From the NCBI GenBank assembly GCA_011364925.1, contig RDOA01000026.1:1-47969 (forward strand): DNA of 47,969 nucleotides, given 5' to 3'. Source of the stretch: Promethearchaeota archaeon. Lineage in GTDB: Archaea > Asgardarchaeota > Lokiarchaeia > Sigyniarchaeales > SOKP01. This document shows, piece after piece, positions 1 through 9,598 of the stretch. The position numbers and the translations under genes are program-made. Below the pieces are notes generated by a model. That model worked only from the letters and a program-made list of their open reading frames with translations, searched no databases and was not told the DNA's origin. The stretch's first letter is position 1. Every line of letters begins with the position of its first letter.

Positions 1-33
1 TTTAATAAAAAAAATAATATTAATAATACTAAT

Positions 34-456
34 ATGGTCAAAAAAGATAAACGGAAACAGAAAAGGGTTAATATTAAAAAAGAACGTCAAAAAAGAATAA
101 GACAAACGAAAAAACTCCATCCTGATCAAGATTTTCAAATGGATAAAAAATCAACTAAAAAGATCGATATACGACTTGAAAAAGAAACAAAATTATATTG
201 GATACGAGCAATTACTGCTGTCGTAAGTGGTTTATTAGGAAGATTATTGTTTGGTATCTATGGTTTCTGGTTGTTTATTTGGATGTTATGTTTCTGGTTT
301 ATCCCTCCTTTTGTAATTAGTTTTTTTATCTTAAAATATAAATACGATAAAGAAGAATGGAATTGGAAAAATATCATAAAACCAGGGATAGGAATATATT
401 TCTTCTTATTTATGATTGTTACGATTATTACACATACCTTTCTCGCATTTCTTTAG
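34..456 (+). CDS. small basic membrane protein, unknown
   Basis: I do not recognise this 140-residue protein. Its first 55 or so residues are extremely rich in lysine and arginine and should stay in the cytoplasm. They are followed by hydrophobic segments at about residues 58-75, 78-98 and 115-138, so it is probably a protein with two or three membrane spans. It starts at an ATG 33 bases from the window edge, so its upstream context is not visible. It converges on the PyrI gene with only four bases between the stops. A membrane anchor that binds nucleic acid or acidic lipid head groups is possible but is only inferred from charge. Confidence 0.6.
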   Translation: MVKKDKRKQKRVNIKKERQKRIRQTKKLHPDQDFQMDKKSTKKIDIRLEKETKLYWIRAITAVVSGLLGRLLFGIYGFWLFIWMLCFWFIPPFVISFFILKYKYDKEEWNWKNIIKPGIGIYFFLFMIVTIITHTFLAFL

Positions 457-460
457 CTAA

Positions 461-964
461 CTACAATTGAATTGTTTGCTTAATCTTTTTCTCAATTTTC
501 TCTTTAGAGCTAAAAACTATTTCATCTAACTTATAAATTCTATTACAATACACACATTGAATCTTTAATGGTTTTTCTTCAAGTACGTTGAATTCGGTTT
601 CTATAGGTTCTTCTGAATTGGAGATACAGGTTTTGTTTTGGCATAAAATTAACGATTTAATAATATTGGGGAGTTTGACCTTTTTCTTTTCAATAACTTT
701 ATAATCATCTATCAAAGAAATCTTGGCATTTGGAGACAGTATTGAAATCTGCTGCATTTGAATTGGATCAAGAAATTCACCCTCAATTTTAATAATATCC
801 TTTTTTTGATATTTTTTTGAGGAAACATTAACGCCAATCGTCATTAGGTTTGGAGATTCACCAAGTCCAGTTAAATTAAGGATAGTTAATGCGTATCCAC
901 TGTCAATATGGTCAATAACCGTTCCTTTTTTTATTTTGTCTATTTTTAATTTTTCTTCGCTCAT
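461..964 (-). CDS. pyrI: aspartate carbamoyltransferase regulatory subunit
   Basis: PyrI is the regulatory chain of aspartate transcarbamoylase, the first committed enzyme of pyrimidine synthesis. It binds nucleotide effectors and touches the catalytic PyrB chain through a zinc domain. The length (167 aa) is slightly longer than usual. The C-terminal domain has the four zinc cysteines in the family spacing: C108 and C113, then C137 and C140. The N-terminal half carries the expected nucleotide-binding pattern around I-x-x-G-T-V-I-D-H-I and the L-x-L-x-G-L-G segment. PyrB usually lies next to it but is not in this window, so the gene is detached from its partner here. The family call is firm. 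Confidence 0.93.
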   Translation of the reverse strand: MSEEKLKIDKIKKGTVIDHIDSGYALTILNLTGLGESPNLMTIGVNVSSKKYQKKDIIKIEGEFLDPIQMQQISILSPNAKISLIDDYKVIEKKKVKLPNIIKSLILCQNKTCISNSEEPIETEFNVLEEKPLKIQCVYCNRIYKLDEIVFSSKEKIEKKIKQTIQL

Positions 965-1022
965 GTTCTTATTTATAAAACTCTCTTATTGAAAAATCTT
1001 GCGAATAAATGTTATCTGTTTC

Positions 1023-2105
1023 TTATGATAACAAGAATATTGATATTAAGAATATTATTGTAGATAATACAAAATTATAGGATAAGTTATCGTCAACATC
1101 TAAATCTAAAAAATCTAAAATCCCTATAACCAAAGCTCCTATTAGAGGAAGTAAAATTAAGATAAATAAATTAATTGCGTAAAATTGGCTCAAAAATACC
1201 AACGTAACAACTCCAGATATAAAAGCTACTAACATCCCACCAATTAAGCCCTCATATGTTTTTTTTGTGTTACGAATTCTGCTATGACCGAATGTTCGTC
1301 CAATTAAATTCGCAGCCATATCTCCAAAGATAGCCATTGTCATTGCCAAGCATATAGAAAATGGGCCTATTGGTTGAAATGGACCGTATAATAGGATTAT
1401 TGAAAAACATCCAATTCCCATTGATATATGTGGTCCCAATCTCATGTGACGTTCTTTTTTCCGAAGAATTCGATTAACTGACTTTAAAGGATATAGTTTT
1501 GGTTTTAATATTCTAAAAAAATCAGCAGTAAGTAAACCAATTAAAGATACACCAACCAAAGAAACTACTAGATATTGAGTAAAAATCATCTTGTTAGCTT
1601 CGATATTATATATGGAATAGAAAAAATCTGAGACTATACTCGGAAAAAAATCTAATACATAAATAAAAATGTTTTGAACTAGAAATCCAAGCGTAAAATA
1701 GAAAAAAACAATGCCTAAAACGACTAAATGAGTCAATTTACGATATATTTCGTATTTAAAGGGGAGTTCTTCTTTTATGTATGACTTATCATCTTCTATT
1801 GGTTTTTCTATTAGTCTATATATACGCTTTTCCCTACGAACTGAAAAGAAAAAATGAGGTAAGAAAATAGCGATGAAGAGTATCATAAATATATCAAAAG
1901 GAAAAATAATAAAATCTATATCTGTAATATTAAGGGAACTAATGCCTATATTAACAGATATGCTAGTAATTAGCACTATTGAATTTACTATGTTATTGAC
2001 AAACGCGCCTTTCTCGGATCTTTTTTTTGCTAATATTGCTATATAAAGGGATATTATCCCGTATAAATACAATAAACCAGCAATGATAATTGATAATAGA
2101 TCCAA
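1023..2105 (-). CDS. CTP-dependent lipid kinase-like membrane protein (Dgk1/Sec59/phytol kinase family)
   Basis: This is a polytopic membrane protein of 360 aa with about nine hydrophobic segments. The C-terminal half holds the family signature G-D-M-A-A-N-L-I-G-R followed by K-K-T-Y-E-G, near residues 255-285. This motif is shared by dolichol kinase, yeast CTP-dependent diacylglycerol kinase, phytol kinase and related CDP-lipid synthases. An upstream Y-R-K-L-T-H motif near residue 122 also fits the family. In archaea such proteins probably phosphorylate a polyprenol or handle archaeol lipids, but the substrate cannot be read from sequence. It lies about 60 bases downstream of pyrI's start on the same strand, with no clear functional link. 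Family assignment is good; substrate is unknown. Confidence 0.8.
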   Translation of the reverse strand: MDLLSIIIAGLLYLYGIISLYIAILAKKRSEKGAFVNNIVNSIVLITSISVNIGISSLNITDIDFIIFPFDIFMILFIAIFLPHFFFSVRREKRIYRLIEKPIEDDKSYIKEELPFKYEIYRKLTHLVVLGIVFFYFTLGFLVQNIFIYVLDFFPSIVSDFFYSIYNIEANKMIFTQYLVVSLVGVSLIGLLTADFFRILKPKLYPLKSVNRILRKKERHMRLGPHISMGIGCFSIILLYGPFQPIGPFSICLAMTMAIFGDMAANLIGRTFGHSRIRNTKKTYEGLIGGMLVAFISGVVTLVFLSQFYAINLFILILLPLIGALVIGILDFLDLDVDDNLSYNFVLSTIIFLISIFLLS

Positions 2106-2206
2106 AAATCAACCATCTCTTTATGTATCTTATAGATATTATCTCTAAAATTTAAAAATCTTTTTTAAAATTAATTATAATAAGAAAAAAAAAGTAATTT
2201 AAATTT

Positions 2207-3607
2207 CTAAAATCGCGTTTCATCCACTTCAGGCATATCAGATGCTGATAAGGCTTTTTGAATTTCTTCATTTGGCAACTCGTAATCTACTAAGTTACCA
2301 TCCATGTATTCTTTGTAGGCTAACAAATCGAAAAATCCGTGTCCGCTCAAACAGAATACAATATTTTTCTTTTCATTGTTTTCTTTAGCTAATAATGCTT
2401 GATCTATTGCTTCTTTTACTGCATGAGCCGTTTCAGGAGCAGGTATGATACCTTCTGTTTTTGCAAATATTAACCCTGATGAGATAACTTCAGTTTGATG
2501 ATGCATGATGGATGTCATTATTTTTTTATTAGATAAAATTGAAATTATTGGAGCCATTCCATGATAACGTAGTCCCCCAGCATGAATTGGACTTGGAATG
2601 AAATTATGACCAAGGGTGTGCATTTTTAAAATTGGAGCTTTTTTAGCTGAATCTCCGTAGTCCCATCTATAATTTCCTTTAGTAACGCTTGGACATGCTC
2701 TTGGTTCTACTCCTACGATTTCTAAATCTGGATTTACACCGTGCAGTTTATCTCGAGCGAAGGGAATCATAAATCCTCCTAAATTAGAACCGCCGCCCAT
2801 ACATCCGATTAATACATCGGGTTGAACTCCAATCTTATTTAGTTGAGCTTTAACTTCTTGTCCTATAATCGTTTGATGTAATAATACGAAATTAACAACG
2901 CTCCCTAAAGAATACCTTGCTGTATCACTTCTCAAGCTGTGTTCAACTGCTTCAGATATCGCTATTCCTAAACTTCCAGGATGGTTAGGATCACTTTCAT
3001 AATACGCTTTTCCCGAATCAGTGAGATTAGTGGGGCTCGCGTGAACTTGAGCGTTATATGCTTGCATTAATATTTTTCTTCCTGGTTTTTGAAGAAAACT
3101 AGCTCGCACCATATAGACCGTACAATTTATATCAAACATGCAGCATCCATATGATAAAGCAGAGCCCCACTGACCAGCACCAGTTTCAGTGATCAATTCA
3201 GTTACCCCATCTCTTTTAGAATAATAGGCTTGTGTCAAAGCTGTATTTGGTTTGTGCGAACCTGTTGGAGATACCGATTCATTTTTAAAGAAGATTTTAA
3301 TATCATCTCCAGATATTCCAAGTTCTTTCTCTAAGAAGTAAGCTCTGTGAAGCGGGGTTGGGCGATAAGTTTTCACAAAAATTTCCCGTAATTCATCAGG
3401 AATTGGAATTAAAGGTTCTTGAGAAACCTCTTGAAGTACACACTCTTTTGGAAATATAGCGAAAGCTAGTTCCGGAGGAGCTGGTTTTCCATCCATAGGA
3501 TTTATTAAGGGCGTCATAGGAGCAGGTAAATCAGGTACAATGTTAACCCATTCCTTTGGAATTTCGTTTGGTTCTAATAAAATTCTTGTTTTATTGAAGT
3601 CAATCAT
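2207..3607 (-). CDS. trpB: tryptophan synthase beta chain, TrpB2 type
   Basis: TrpB joins indole and serine to give tryptophan, using pyridoxal phosphate. The cofactor lysine is K119 in the motif G-S-H-K-P-N-T-A, and the phosphate-binding loop G-G-G-S-N-L-G-G is near residue 270. At 466 aa with an N-terminal extension it belongs to the longer TrpB2 class rather than the 400-residue TrpB1. TrpB2 proteins often lack an adjacent TrpA, and there is none here: the gene stands alone, with no other trp gene in the window. It may act as a stand-alone indole-salvaging enzyme, but that is inference. A short perfect hairpin lies just upstream of the start. Confidence 0.96.
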   Translation of the reverse strand: MIDFNKTRILLEPNEIPKEWVNIVPDLPAPMTPLINPMDGKPAPPELAFAIFPKECVLQEVSQEPLIPIPDELREIFVKTYRPTPLHRAYFLEKELGISGDDIKIFFKNESVSPTGSHKPNTALTQAYYSKRDGVTELITETGAGQWGSALSYGCCMFDINCTVYMVRASFLQKPGRKILMQAYNAQVHASPTNLTDSGKAYYESDPNHPGSLGIAISEAVEHSLRSDTARYSLGSVVNFVLLHQTIIGQEVKAQLNKIGVQPDVLIGCMGGGSNLGGFMIPFARDKLHGVNPDLEIVGVEPRACPSVTKGNYRWDYGDSAKKAPILKMHTLGHNFIPSPIHAGGLRYHGMAPIISILSNKKIMTSIMHHQTEVISSGLIFAKTEGIIPAPETAHAVKEAIDQALLAKENNEKKNIVFCLSGHGFFDLLAYKEYMDGNLVDYELPNEEIQKALSASDMPEVDETRF

Positions 3608-3635
3608 TTTCTATTCCTTCTTTATATTAATGTTC

Positions 3636-3652
3636 ATCTATTTTATAGATGT
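3636..3652 (-). promoter_or_regulatory. hairpin in the trpB leader
   Basis: A perfect inverted repeat with six-base arms (CATCTA / TAGATG) and a five-base A/T loop lies about 29-45 bases upstream of the trpB start codon, within the probable untranslated leader or core promoter. It could be an operator or an RNA hairpin, or chance in AT-rich DNA. Confidence 0.3.
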
Positions 3653-3898
3653 GTCATTTTAAGATTGGATTCCAATTATAATAATGCCCAATTGCAAACG
3701 CAATTGAAAATATGATGGTTTTTAATAAAAAGAGCTTAAAATTTGGTTTATCCTATGAAGAGCGTTTTTAGGAACGCCAAGGCCACTGCCAACAGAAACA
3801 ATTATTTTCAGTAACCATTGATTTAAACCAAGTTTTGATATAATGACATTTTATAATTAAAAACTTATAAAGTTAATCCTCTAGGATCTGATTATTAA

Positions 3899-4303
3899 TT
3901 ATTTTCGCTCAAATATACTGGCTAAATTTTTAGCAGCAACTCTCATAACTTTAACAGTCTTCATCAATGTATCAATAATAGTTCCTGCACATACAATTAC
4001 TAAACGTCCTGCGTTACTTACAATAATGTAACCATTCTCTGCTCTCACGATTATTTCGCTTAAATCTTCTTGAAATAGAGTTTTTATTGTAGAACTTCCT
4101 GTCATTAGAAGGGCGCTTGCGAGGCCGCAAAACTGATCTCCATCTACTTTATATTGAGGTAATGCTGAAAATGCGATCTGATAGCCTTCCAAACTTACAA
4201 GTGCTATGGCTTCAATATCCGCATTTGAAGTGATAAATGTAATTTGAGGACTAATTTTTTCAATTTCTTCGGGTCCAATTCCTAAATCTGTTCCGAATTC
4301 CAA
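3899..4303 (-). CDS. Roadblock/LC7 domain protein
   Basis: This 134-residue protein is a single Roadblock/LC7 domain with little extra sequence. The pattern I-E-A-I-A-L-V-S-L-E-G-Y-Q-I-A near residues 30-45, the central alanine-rich helix (L-A-S-A-L-L-M-T-G), the strand I-I-V-R-A-E-N-G-Y-I-I-V and the closing helix match the MglB/Roadblock fold. These domains dimerise and bind Ras- or MglA-like GTPases as activators or platforms, and Asgard archaea have many of them. No GTPase is adjacent; the divergent neighbour is the pair of large unknown proteins starting at 4524. Candidate partners are the GTPases at 43-45 kb, but there is no direct evidence of pairing. Confidence 0.88.
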   Translation of the reverse strand: MEFGTDLGIGPEEIEKISPQITFITSNADIEAIALVSLEGYQIAFSALPQYKVDGDQFCGLASALLMTGSSTIKTLFQEDLSEIIVRAENGYIIVSNAGRLVIVCAGTIIDTLMKTVKVMRVAAKNLASIFERK

Positions 4304-4491
4304 TACAAAATCACCTTCTACAGCTAGTTAGATCATTTGACATTTGAGATTATAATTAATATAATATTAATACTTTTTATTTCTTTATTTTTTTATCTTC
4401 TTTCTCTTTAATTAAGATTTTGAAAATAGTTGCTACTTAGTTACTTTAAAAAATTCTTTTGCTAAAAGTTAAAATAGATAATTTTTATTTT

Positions 4492-4499
4492 TTATAAAA
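4492..4499 (+). promoter_or_regulatory. TATA box of the large-protein pair
   Basis: TTATAAAA preceded by a T-rich stretch lies 25-32 bases before the ATG at 4524. At the usual archaeal spacing the transcript would start at or next to the start codon, so the mRNA is probably leaderless or nearly so. It is the strongest promoter-like element in the 220-base divergent gap. Confidence 0.5.
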
Positions 4500-4523
4500 A
4501 TGGAATTATAAAATTACAAAATC

Positions 4524-6830
4524 ATGATAACAACACGAGAGTCAATTAATTATCAATTTTCACTAATTTTTGGCTATTCTAGTCCTTCAGATTTAATAGT
4601 AGGTGATGTTGTAGGTCCAGGTAAGCTTACTAAAAAAAAAGTAAATGAGTTATCGCAAGAAGTAATTAAATATCTTAGGATGTACAACGCAATCTTAAGG
4701 GACTTCGCAGGGTCCGAAGTTTTCGCTATTGAATTTGAGTTATACAATTTTGATGAGAAAGATGCTATGACCAACATATATCCTAAATCCATGTTATTAG
4801 TCCCGGGAAGGTTTAAGGAATGTGAGAGTTTATTACTAGCGTTAAAGCCGGAGACAGGTTATCTTGATCCTCATAAATCTAGAGCTTCAGTAAATGAAAT
4901 TTGCAAACTGTTTTATGAGATAGAAGAGTTTACAACTCGCCCAGAATTAAACTCTGACAAGAAAGTTCAGGTTTTTGAGAAATTTGCTACGCGTTTTAGT
5001 AAAAAATTATACAGTGAGTTGATTGAGGACAAATGGAACAAGAAATTAATTGGCCTCAGTGTTTCTTTACCAACCGAAAAGGAATCGTTAACAACTTATG
5101 CATCAATTAGATCGGATGTTGATTTTCTATGGAATAAAAGGCCGATTGAAATTGTCTTTTCTAATCAAATATTTGAGCGATTGAAGTCGCCATATTCAGG
5201 AAAAGCTATGATTGATCATTTAAAATATGCGATTTCAGAGCCAAGTGCCAATTTTGTTGTTGAAAAAACCCTCACTTTAGGAACAAATCTTCTTAAATTA
5301 GCAAATACAGGGACAATTGACGAACTTCAAGTGGATATTATTTCCTATATCATCGCAAAAATAGAAGAACAATTAAGATTGATTAAGGATGTTTGCTCCG
5401 GTGAGGAGGTAATCTCAAAAATAATGCTTCTTTTGAATGATTTAGAAAATAATTTTAAGAGATTTTTGAGTGTTTCTAATAATTTTCTTACAACGGGTGA
5501 AATTGGTGATATTTCGGAGCTTCTAGCCAAATTCAATAGATATGTTATGGATATTGCCGGAGAAGATAAAGAAGTTTTTTTAAAGCTCAGCCAATTAGCA
5601 ATTAATTCAATTAGATTGTCAATTCATGGAGGGGAAACACTGAGATCTATTGAATTGACTTCCGTGATAAATTATTTTACTGAAATCGTTAGGAATAGTT
5701 TTATAATTATAAGGGAATCCTTCCCTCGGTATCTTTCAAATAGAAGATTAAAATCAATGGTTTATACATTTATAAGAAATTTGCAAAATAAGTTTGAAAA
5801 TGAACAAAAGCCCTCGAAGATATTGGGGAACAACTTGTTGAACAAGTTTGAACGGCATTTAAACTCCCAAATTGAAATAAATCCCATTATTCTGACGAAA
5901 ATGGGTAAGTATAACGAAGATGCGTTAAAAAGAGAGCTTAAAAAAATAATAAATGACAATGTTAAATCATTCTTCGGAGATATTAAGCTGAATATTAGTG
6001 ATTTGATAGCTTTTGCGGAAGTGCAAATGGAAAAAGACCCAAATATAATAAAATCTCATATAAAGAAATTTGAGGAATACTCCGGTGAATTAAAATACTT
6101 ATTGAGCTATATATTACGATTTTCTACTATTAACAGATTTTTAAAAGAAGAACCCGATATGGAAATAAAGGACCCCGTTACTTTTGCAAATAGATTTCAT
6201 CGGTTCTTAGAAAAGAGGTTAGGTGGAATTAATTTAACTTGGAAATCCTATATATTGGAGTGGATTAAAGATTACGCTAAAAATTTTTTCAATATAGAAG
6301 AAAAACGCGATTGGCAACTAGACGAGACATTTTTTGATTTCATTAAGTACCTTGAAGAACGTGAATCTATAGAACAGGAATCTGAAGCTTTCTCTGAATT
6401 TTTAGATAAATACATTCAAACTGTTGCTGAAAAAAACGAGAGAGAAAATTTAATAGATTTTTATAAACATTATGAATATTGTATAGGCATAAAAACAGAA
6501 TTTCCGAAATATGTTAAAAGTAAAGTAGAAACAGAAATTAGCTTATTTATTCCGGAGCAAGAAAACAAAACCCCGATAGATTATCTAATTAGTAGTGAGG
6601 GAGACACGTTCAAGGATTTTATTACAGAGAAGGAATTAAAATATTTTTCGAAGTTGATAGCAAGACCTGCCTCTTTGATTTTAAAACAGGATTTAACACC
6701 CGAAGAAGAGGAATTGTTTACTGCTAATCTATTCCAAGTTTTTGAATTCAAATATTGGCACAAAAATACCAAATATAATGTATCAGATAATTTTACGGAA
6801 GTATATAGAGAATGGCTAAAAAATTTGTGA
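4524..6830 (+). CDS. large helical protein, unknown (first of a pair)
   Basis: I do not recognise this 768-residue protein. It has no signal peptide and no convincing membrane span. It is built almost entirely of amphipathic, charged helices rich in K, E, L and I. The first 110 residues look more mixed alpha/beta, with a run V-G-D-V-V-G-P-G-K-L-T-K near residue 27. No Walker motif, zinc cluster or catalytic signature is evident. Its last 19 bases overlap the next gene in another frame, so the two are almost certainly translated together and may form one complex. A scaffold or adaptor role is possible but not shown. A probable leaderless promoter precedes it. Confidence 0.85.
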   Translation: MITTRESINYQFSLIFGYSSPSDLIVGDVVGPGKLTKKKVNELSQEVIKYLRMYNAILRDFAGSEVFAIEFELYNFDEKDAMTNIYPKSMLLVPGRFKECESLLLALKPETGYLDPHKSRASVNEICKLFYEIEEFTTRPELNSDKKVQVFEKFATRFSKKLYSELIEDKWNKKLIGLSVSLPTEKESLTTYASIRSDVDFLWNKRPIEIVFSNQIFERLKSPYSGKAMIDHLKYAISEPSANFVVEKTLTLGTNLLKLANTGTIDELQVDIISYIIAKIEEQLRLIKDVCSGEEVISKIMLLLNDLENNFKRFLSVSNNFLTTGEIGDISELLAKFNRYVMDIAGEDKEVFLKLSQLAINSIRLSIHGGETLRSIELTSVINYFTEIVRNSFIIIRESFPRYLSNRRLKSMVYTFIRNLQNKFENEQKPSKILGNNLLNKFERHLNSQIEINPIILTKMGKYNEDALKRELKKIINDNVKSFFGDIKLNISDLIAFAEVQMEKDPNIIKSHIKKFEEYSGELKYLLSYILRFSTINRFLKEEPDMEIKDPVTFANRFHRFLEKRLGGINLTWKSYILEWIKDYAKNFFNIEEKRDWQLDETFFDFIKYLEERESIEQESEAFSEFLDKYIQTVAEKNERENLIDFYKHYEYCIGIKTEFPKYVKSKVETEISLFIPEQENKTPIDYLISSEGDTFKDFITEKELKYFSKLIARPASLILKQDLTPEEEELFTANLFQVFEFKYWHKNTKYNVSDNFTEVYREWLKNL

Positions 6831-9223
6831 TAAGAGGGATACAGAGAAAATCAACTGCTGTAGAAAGTACTTTTAGGTTCTTTCAAACTATTGATTTGAT
6901 CATATCTCATCTAAAAAGAAAAGGTGATAAAGAAATGATTTTTGAATTGATTCGTAATAATCCTAATCTACGATCGCTTTTAATTGCAACAGCAGCTGTT
7001 CACTTATATCATTACATGGGAATAAAGGTTCAAGAAACTTTGGATTCAAATAAATTTACTGATGACTCTACTCAACTTTTGGAGTTCAAAGAGAAGCAAA
7101 TATTAATGGAAGAAGTTGCCACTCTCCTAAAAAACTCGTTTGAATTAGAAAGAGGTATTTTCGATGAAATAATCGATCTTGAAAATTTATTTTTAACGCT
7201 TTTAATGGAAGAAAGGCTTGGAGATCTTCAAGAAGCTGAAAAGGTAAAAAAAGTCGGAGATATTGAAGATCAGATTGAATTTGGATTGTTAAATATCATC
7301 TCAAATTTTCCATCCTTTTACTTTTATGACTTTATTGGCGATCTAATCGGTTTGAATGATGAGATAAGAAAAGACATATTGGTAGAGGGTGCTGCATTAA
7401 AAAGTGTATCTGTAGAAATAGATAAAAAATTAGAACTTGAAGAGAAGGAAGATAAGTTTATTGAGGTTTTTACGCTAAATCGGGTGATCCAGGCAATGCA
7501 AAATCAGTTTGAATTTAAATCATACAAAGAATTGCAAGTTCAGACTATGTCAATAAGGATGATAAAAAAGAAAATTTTAGAGTACGAACTTAACAAATTC
7601 CCTATTTCTGTCTCTGGATTAAATAGATATATTGAAGGAAATAATTTAAAACGCGAAATTATTAAATATATTAGTAATGCTTTAGAGGAAAATCTTGATT
7701 TTGAAAAATTTGAAGAAAGGATTCTTTCAGATTTAAAGCAAGAAATTTCCAAGCAATTAAAGACAAATCCAAATGATCTTATTTATTTTCTTCAGAGTGT
7801 TTATGAATCGAGTTTTGAAGATGTAATTTTTTTGCTTAACAAGAGAGGAATTAAAGACACATTACATTTAATCAATATCGATTATGAGTTAGCAGAAAAT
7901 GTAAAAAAAACCATGATTAAATACAACATCAATAAACAAGACTTAATCTCGTTAAATGATAATAACAAAAATTTAATTAATCAAGCAAAAAAAGCTTTGT
8001 GTCATCTGAAATTTTCTTATCTTGATAAATTCGCGACAAAATCAGGAGATAACAGTGAATTTGATCTATTCAAAATTCTCTCTAGAAATGATAGTGAATT
8101 TAGTGAATTATGGGATATTCTAGAAAAGAAAACTGGATTTAAAATAAATAATTTGAGGGAATTCGTAAGTAAAAAGCAAAATATAGATAAAATATTTTTT
8201 CAAGAATTAAAATTAAGCAATTATTCTCAAATTCTACTTCTTATTGATTACGAAGAAATCTTTACTAACTTAGTAACTGATTTATTTTATAGCGTATTAG
8301 CCAAAGTCCTTAGACAATTAAGTAGAATCATTGAATTGTATGGTATAATTTCAAACGATAAAGCAATATTTTCAACCGCTTTAAAGAGAGCAGTTCCGTC
8401 GACAGAGATAGAAGATTGGAGTCAAATTAAGCTTGAAGAATTAAGTATTAAGCGTTTAATGAAAAGACAGAATGAATTAGTGGTTGTGTTTAATGCGATC
8501 AATCAGGTATTTTTAGTAAATGGGTTCATTTTATCACGTCTAACAAACAAATCTCTACAGGAAGGCGTTTTTGAATTAAAAAATAAGGAGAGTTATGTGT
8601 ATGAAGGTATTATTCCATTAAAGTTAAAAGCGGATTTAGTTTCACCGGTATCATACTGTATAGCTTATGATTTAATAAAACGATTTGAAGAGGTTGAAGA
8701 ATCTGAAAAAGACAAGGTTATTAGCACTGAAGCAGAAAAACAGAAAAAAGAGGATGACAAAAAGAAAGAATATCACAAAATACAACAGGAGAATCCATTT
8801 AATTGGATCGATCGTAAAATTACTTCTGCAATGATGGGAATTAATCGCCCGGGAATGAACCCTAGTCAATTCTATTGGGAGTCAAAAGATACGAAAATTG
8901 CAACAGAGCAAATAAAAATTCATAGTAGCCTTAAAGATAATCCTTTTGCTAGTTTTTGTGAATTCTATAATTTTGCAGTAGAGAAAATTAAATCGCACAT
9001 TGAAGGTATTGATTTACCCACTCAAGAAGAAATTGAGAAAGATGTTTCTAATTTTATAATTGAAGCTATGTCTGAAGGATTAGACCATCCGCAAAATCTT
9101 AAAGAAATCAAAGAATTGCTTGAAGGTGAAAGATACGATGTAGCAAACAAAATTGCGGAGAAAATCGGAACACTACTTAATAAAGCGCTTTATTTAAAAT
9201 TCAAACAAAAAAGGAAGAAATAA
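6812..9223 (+). CDS. large helical protein, unknown (second of a pair)
   Basis: This 803-residue protein begins inside the end of the preceding gene, with a 19-base overlap, which implies coupled translation. I do not recognise a family. It is soluble and strongly helical, with acidic and lysine-rich stretches and a highly charged linker at about residues 625-655 (many K, E and D). The linker separates a long N-terminal helical part from a C-terminal part of about 150 residues beginning near N-P-F-N-W-I-D-R. It resembles its partner in composition and size but shows no obvious sequence repeat of it. A two-subunit structural assembly is the simplest reading of the arrangement; this is inference. 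Confidence 0.85.
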   Translation: MAKKFVIRGIQRKSTAVESTFRFFQTIDLIISHLKRKGDKEMIFELIRNNPNLRSLLIATAAVHLYHYMGIKVQETLDSNKFTDDSTQLLEFKEKQILMEEVATLLKNSFELERGIFDEIIDLENLFLTLLMEERLGDLQEAEKVKKVGDIEDQIEFGLLNIISNFPSFYFYDFIGDLIGLNDEIRKDILVEGAALKSVSVEIDKKLELEEKEDKFIEVFTLNRVIQAMQNQFEFKSYKELQVQTMSIRMIKKKILEYELNKFPISVSGLNRYIEGNNLKREIIKYISNALEENLDFEKFEERILSDLKQEISKQLKTNPNDLIYFLQSVYESSFEDVIFLLNKRGIKDTLHLINIDYELAENVKKTMIKYNINKQDLISLNDNNKNLINQAKKALCHLKFSYLDKFATKSGDNSEFDLFKILSRNDSEFSELWDILEKKTGFKINNLREFVSKKQNIDKIFFQELKLSNYSQILLLIDYEEIFTNLVTDLFYSVLAKVLRQLSRIIELYGIISNDKAIFSTALKRAVPSTEIEDWSQIKLEELSIKRLMKRQNELVVVFNAINQVFLVNGFILSRLTNKSLQEGVFELKNKESYVYEGIIPLKLKADLVSPVSYCIAYDLIKRFEEVEESEKDKVISTEAEKQKKEDDKKKEYHKIQQENPFNWIDRKITSAMMGINRPGMNPSQFYWESKDTKIATEQIKIHSSLKDNPFASFCEFYNFAVEKIKSHIEGIDLPTQEEIEKDVSNFIIEAMSEGLDHPQNLKEIKELLEGERYDVANKIAEKIGTLLNKALYLKFKQKRKK

Positions 9224-9322
9224 CAAAACAGTTCGAGATAAAATAACAAAAATATTAAAATAATTATGATTTAACTTATTTACAGATTTTATTTCGGAAT
9301 ATCAACCCCAAATGATTAAATC

Positions 9323-9592
9323 ATGTCGGGAATAAAAACAGGCTTAGGATATATAAAAGATTCTTTTTCTCAAATTCTTAAAGGATTAATTCTTTGTATC
9401 CTCGCAACATCTGGTTTAGCATTTGCTATTCTGTTAAAACATTTAGGCTTTAATGGTAGTACCATCGCATCTGCTGGACTAATTCTAGAAACGATTGGAT
9501 TGGTTTTAAGTTACTTACTTCTTCGAAAGCATATTAAGCTTAAAGAAGAGGAGAATAGTAAACAACAAGAAAATAAAGGCAAATTCAAATAA
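9323..9592 (+). CDS. small two-span membrane protein, unknown
   Basis: This is an 89-residue protein with two hydrophobic helices, at about residues 18-40 and 44-66, joined by a short turn containing G-F-N-G-S. A charged tail rich in K, E, N and Q follows. No family is recognised. It is codirectional with the large helical pair, 99 bases downstream, and might be cotranscribed, perhaps as their membrane attachment point; this is only a positional guess. Its stop is six bases from the convergent nuclease gene. Confidence 0.65.
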   Translation: MSGIKTGLGYIKDSFSQILKGLILCILATSGLAFAILLKHLGFNGSTIASAGLILETIGLVLSYLLLRKHIKLKEEENSKQQENKGKFK

Positions 9593-9598
9593 GACAAT

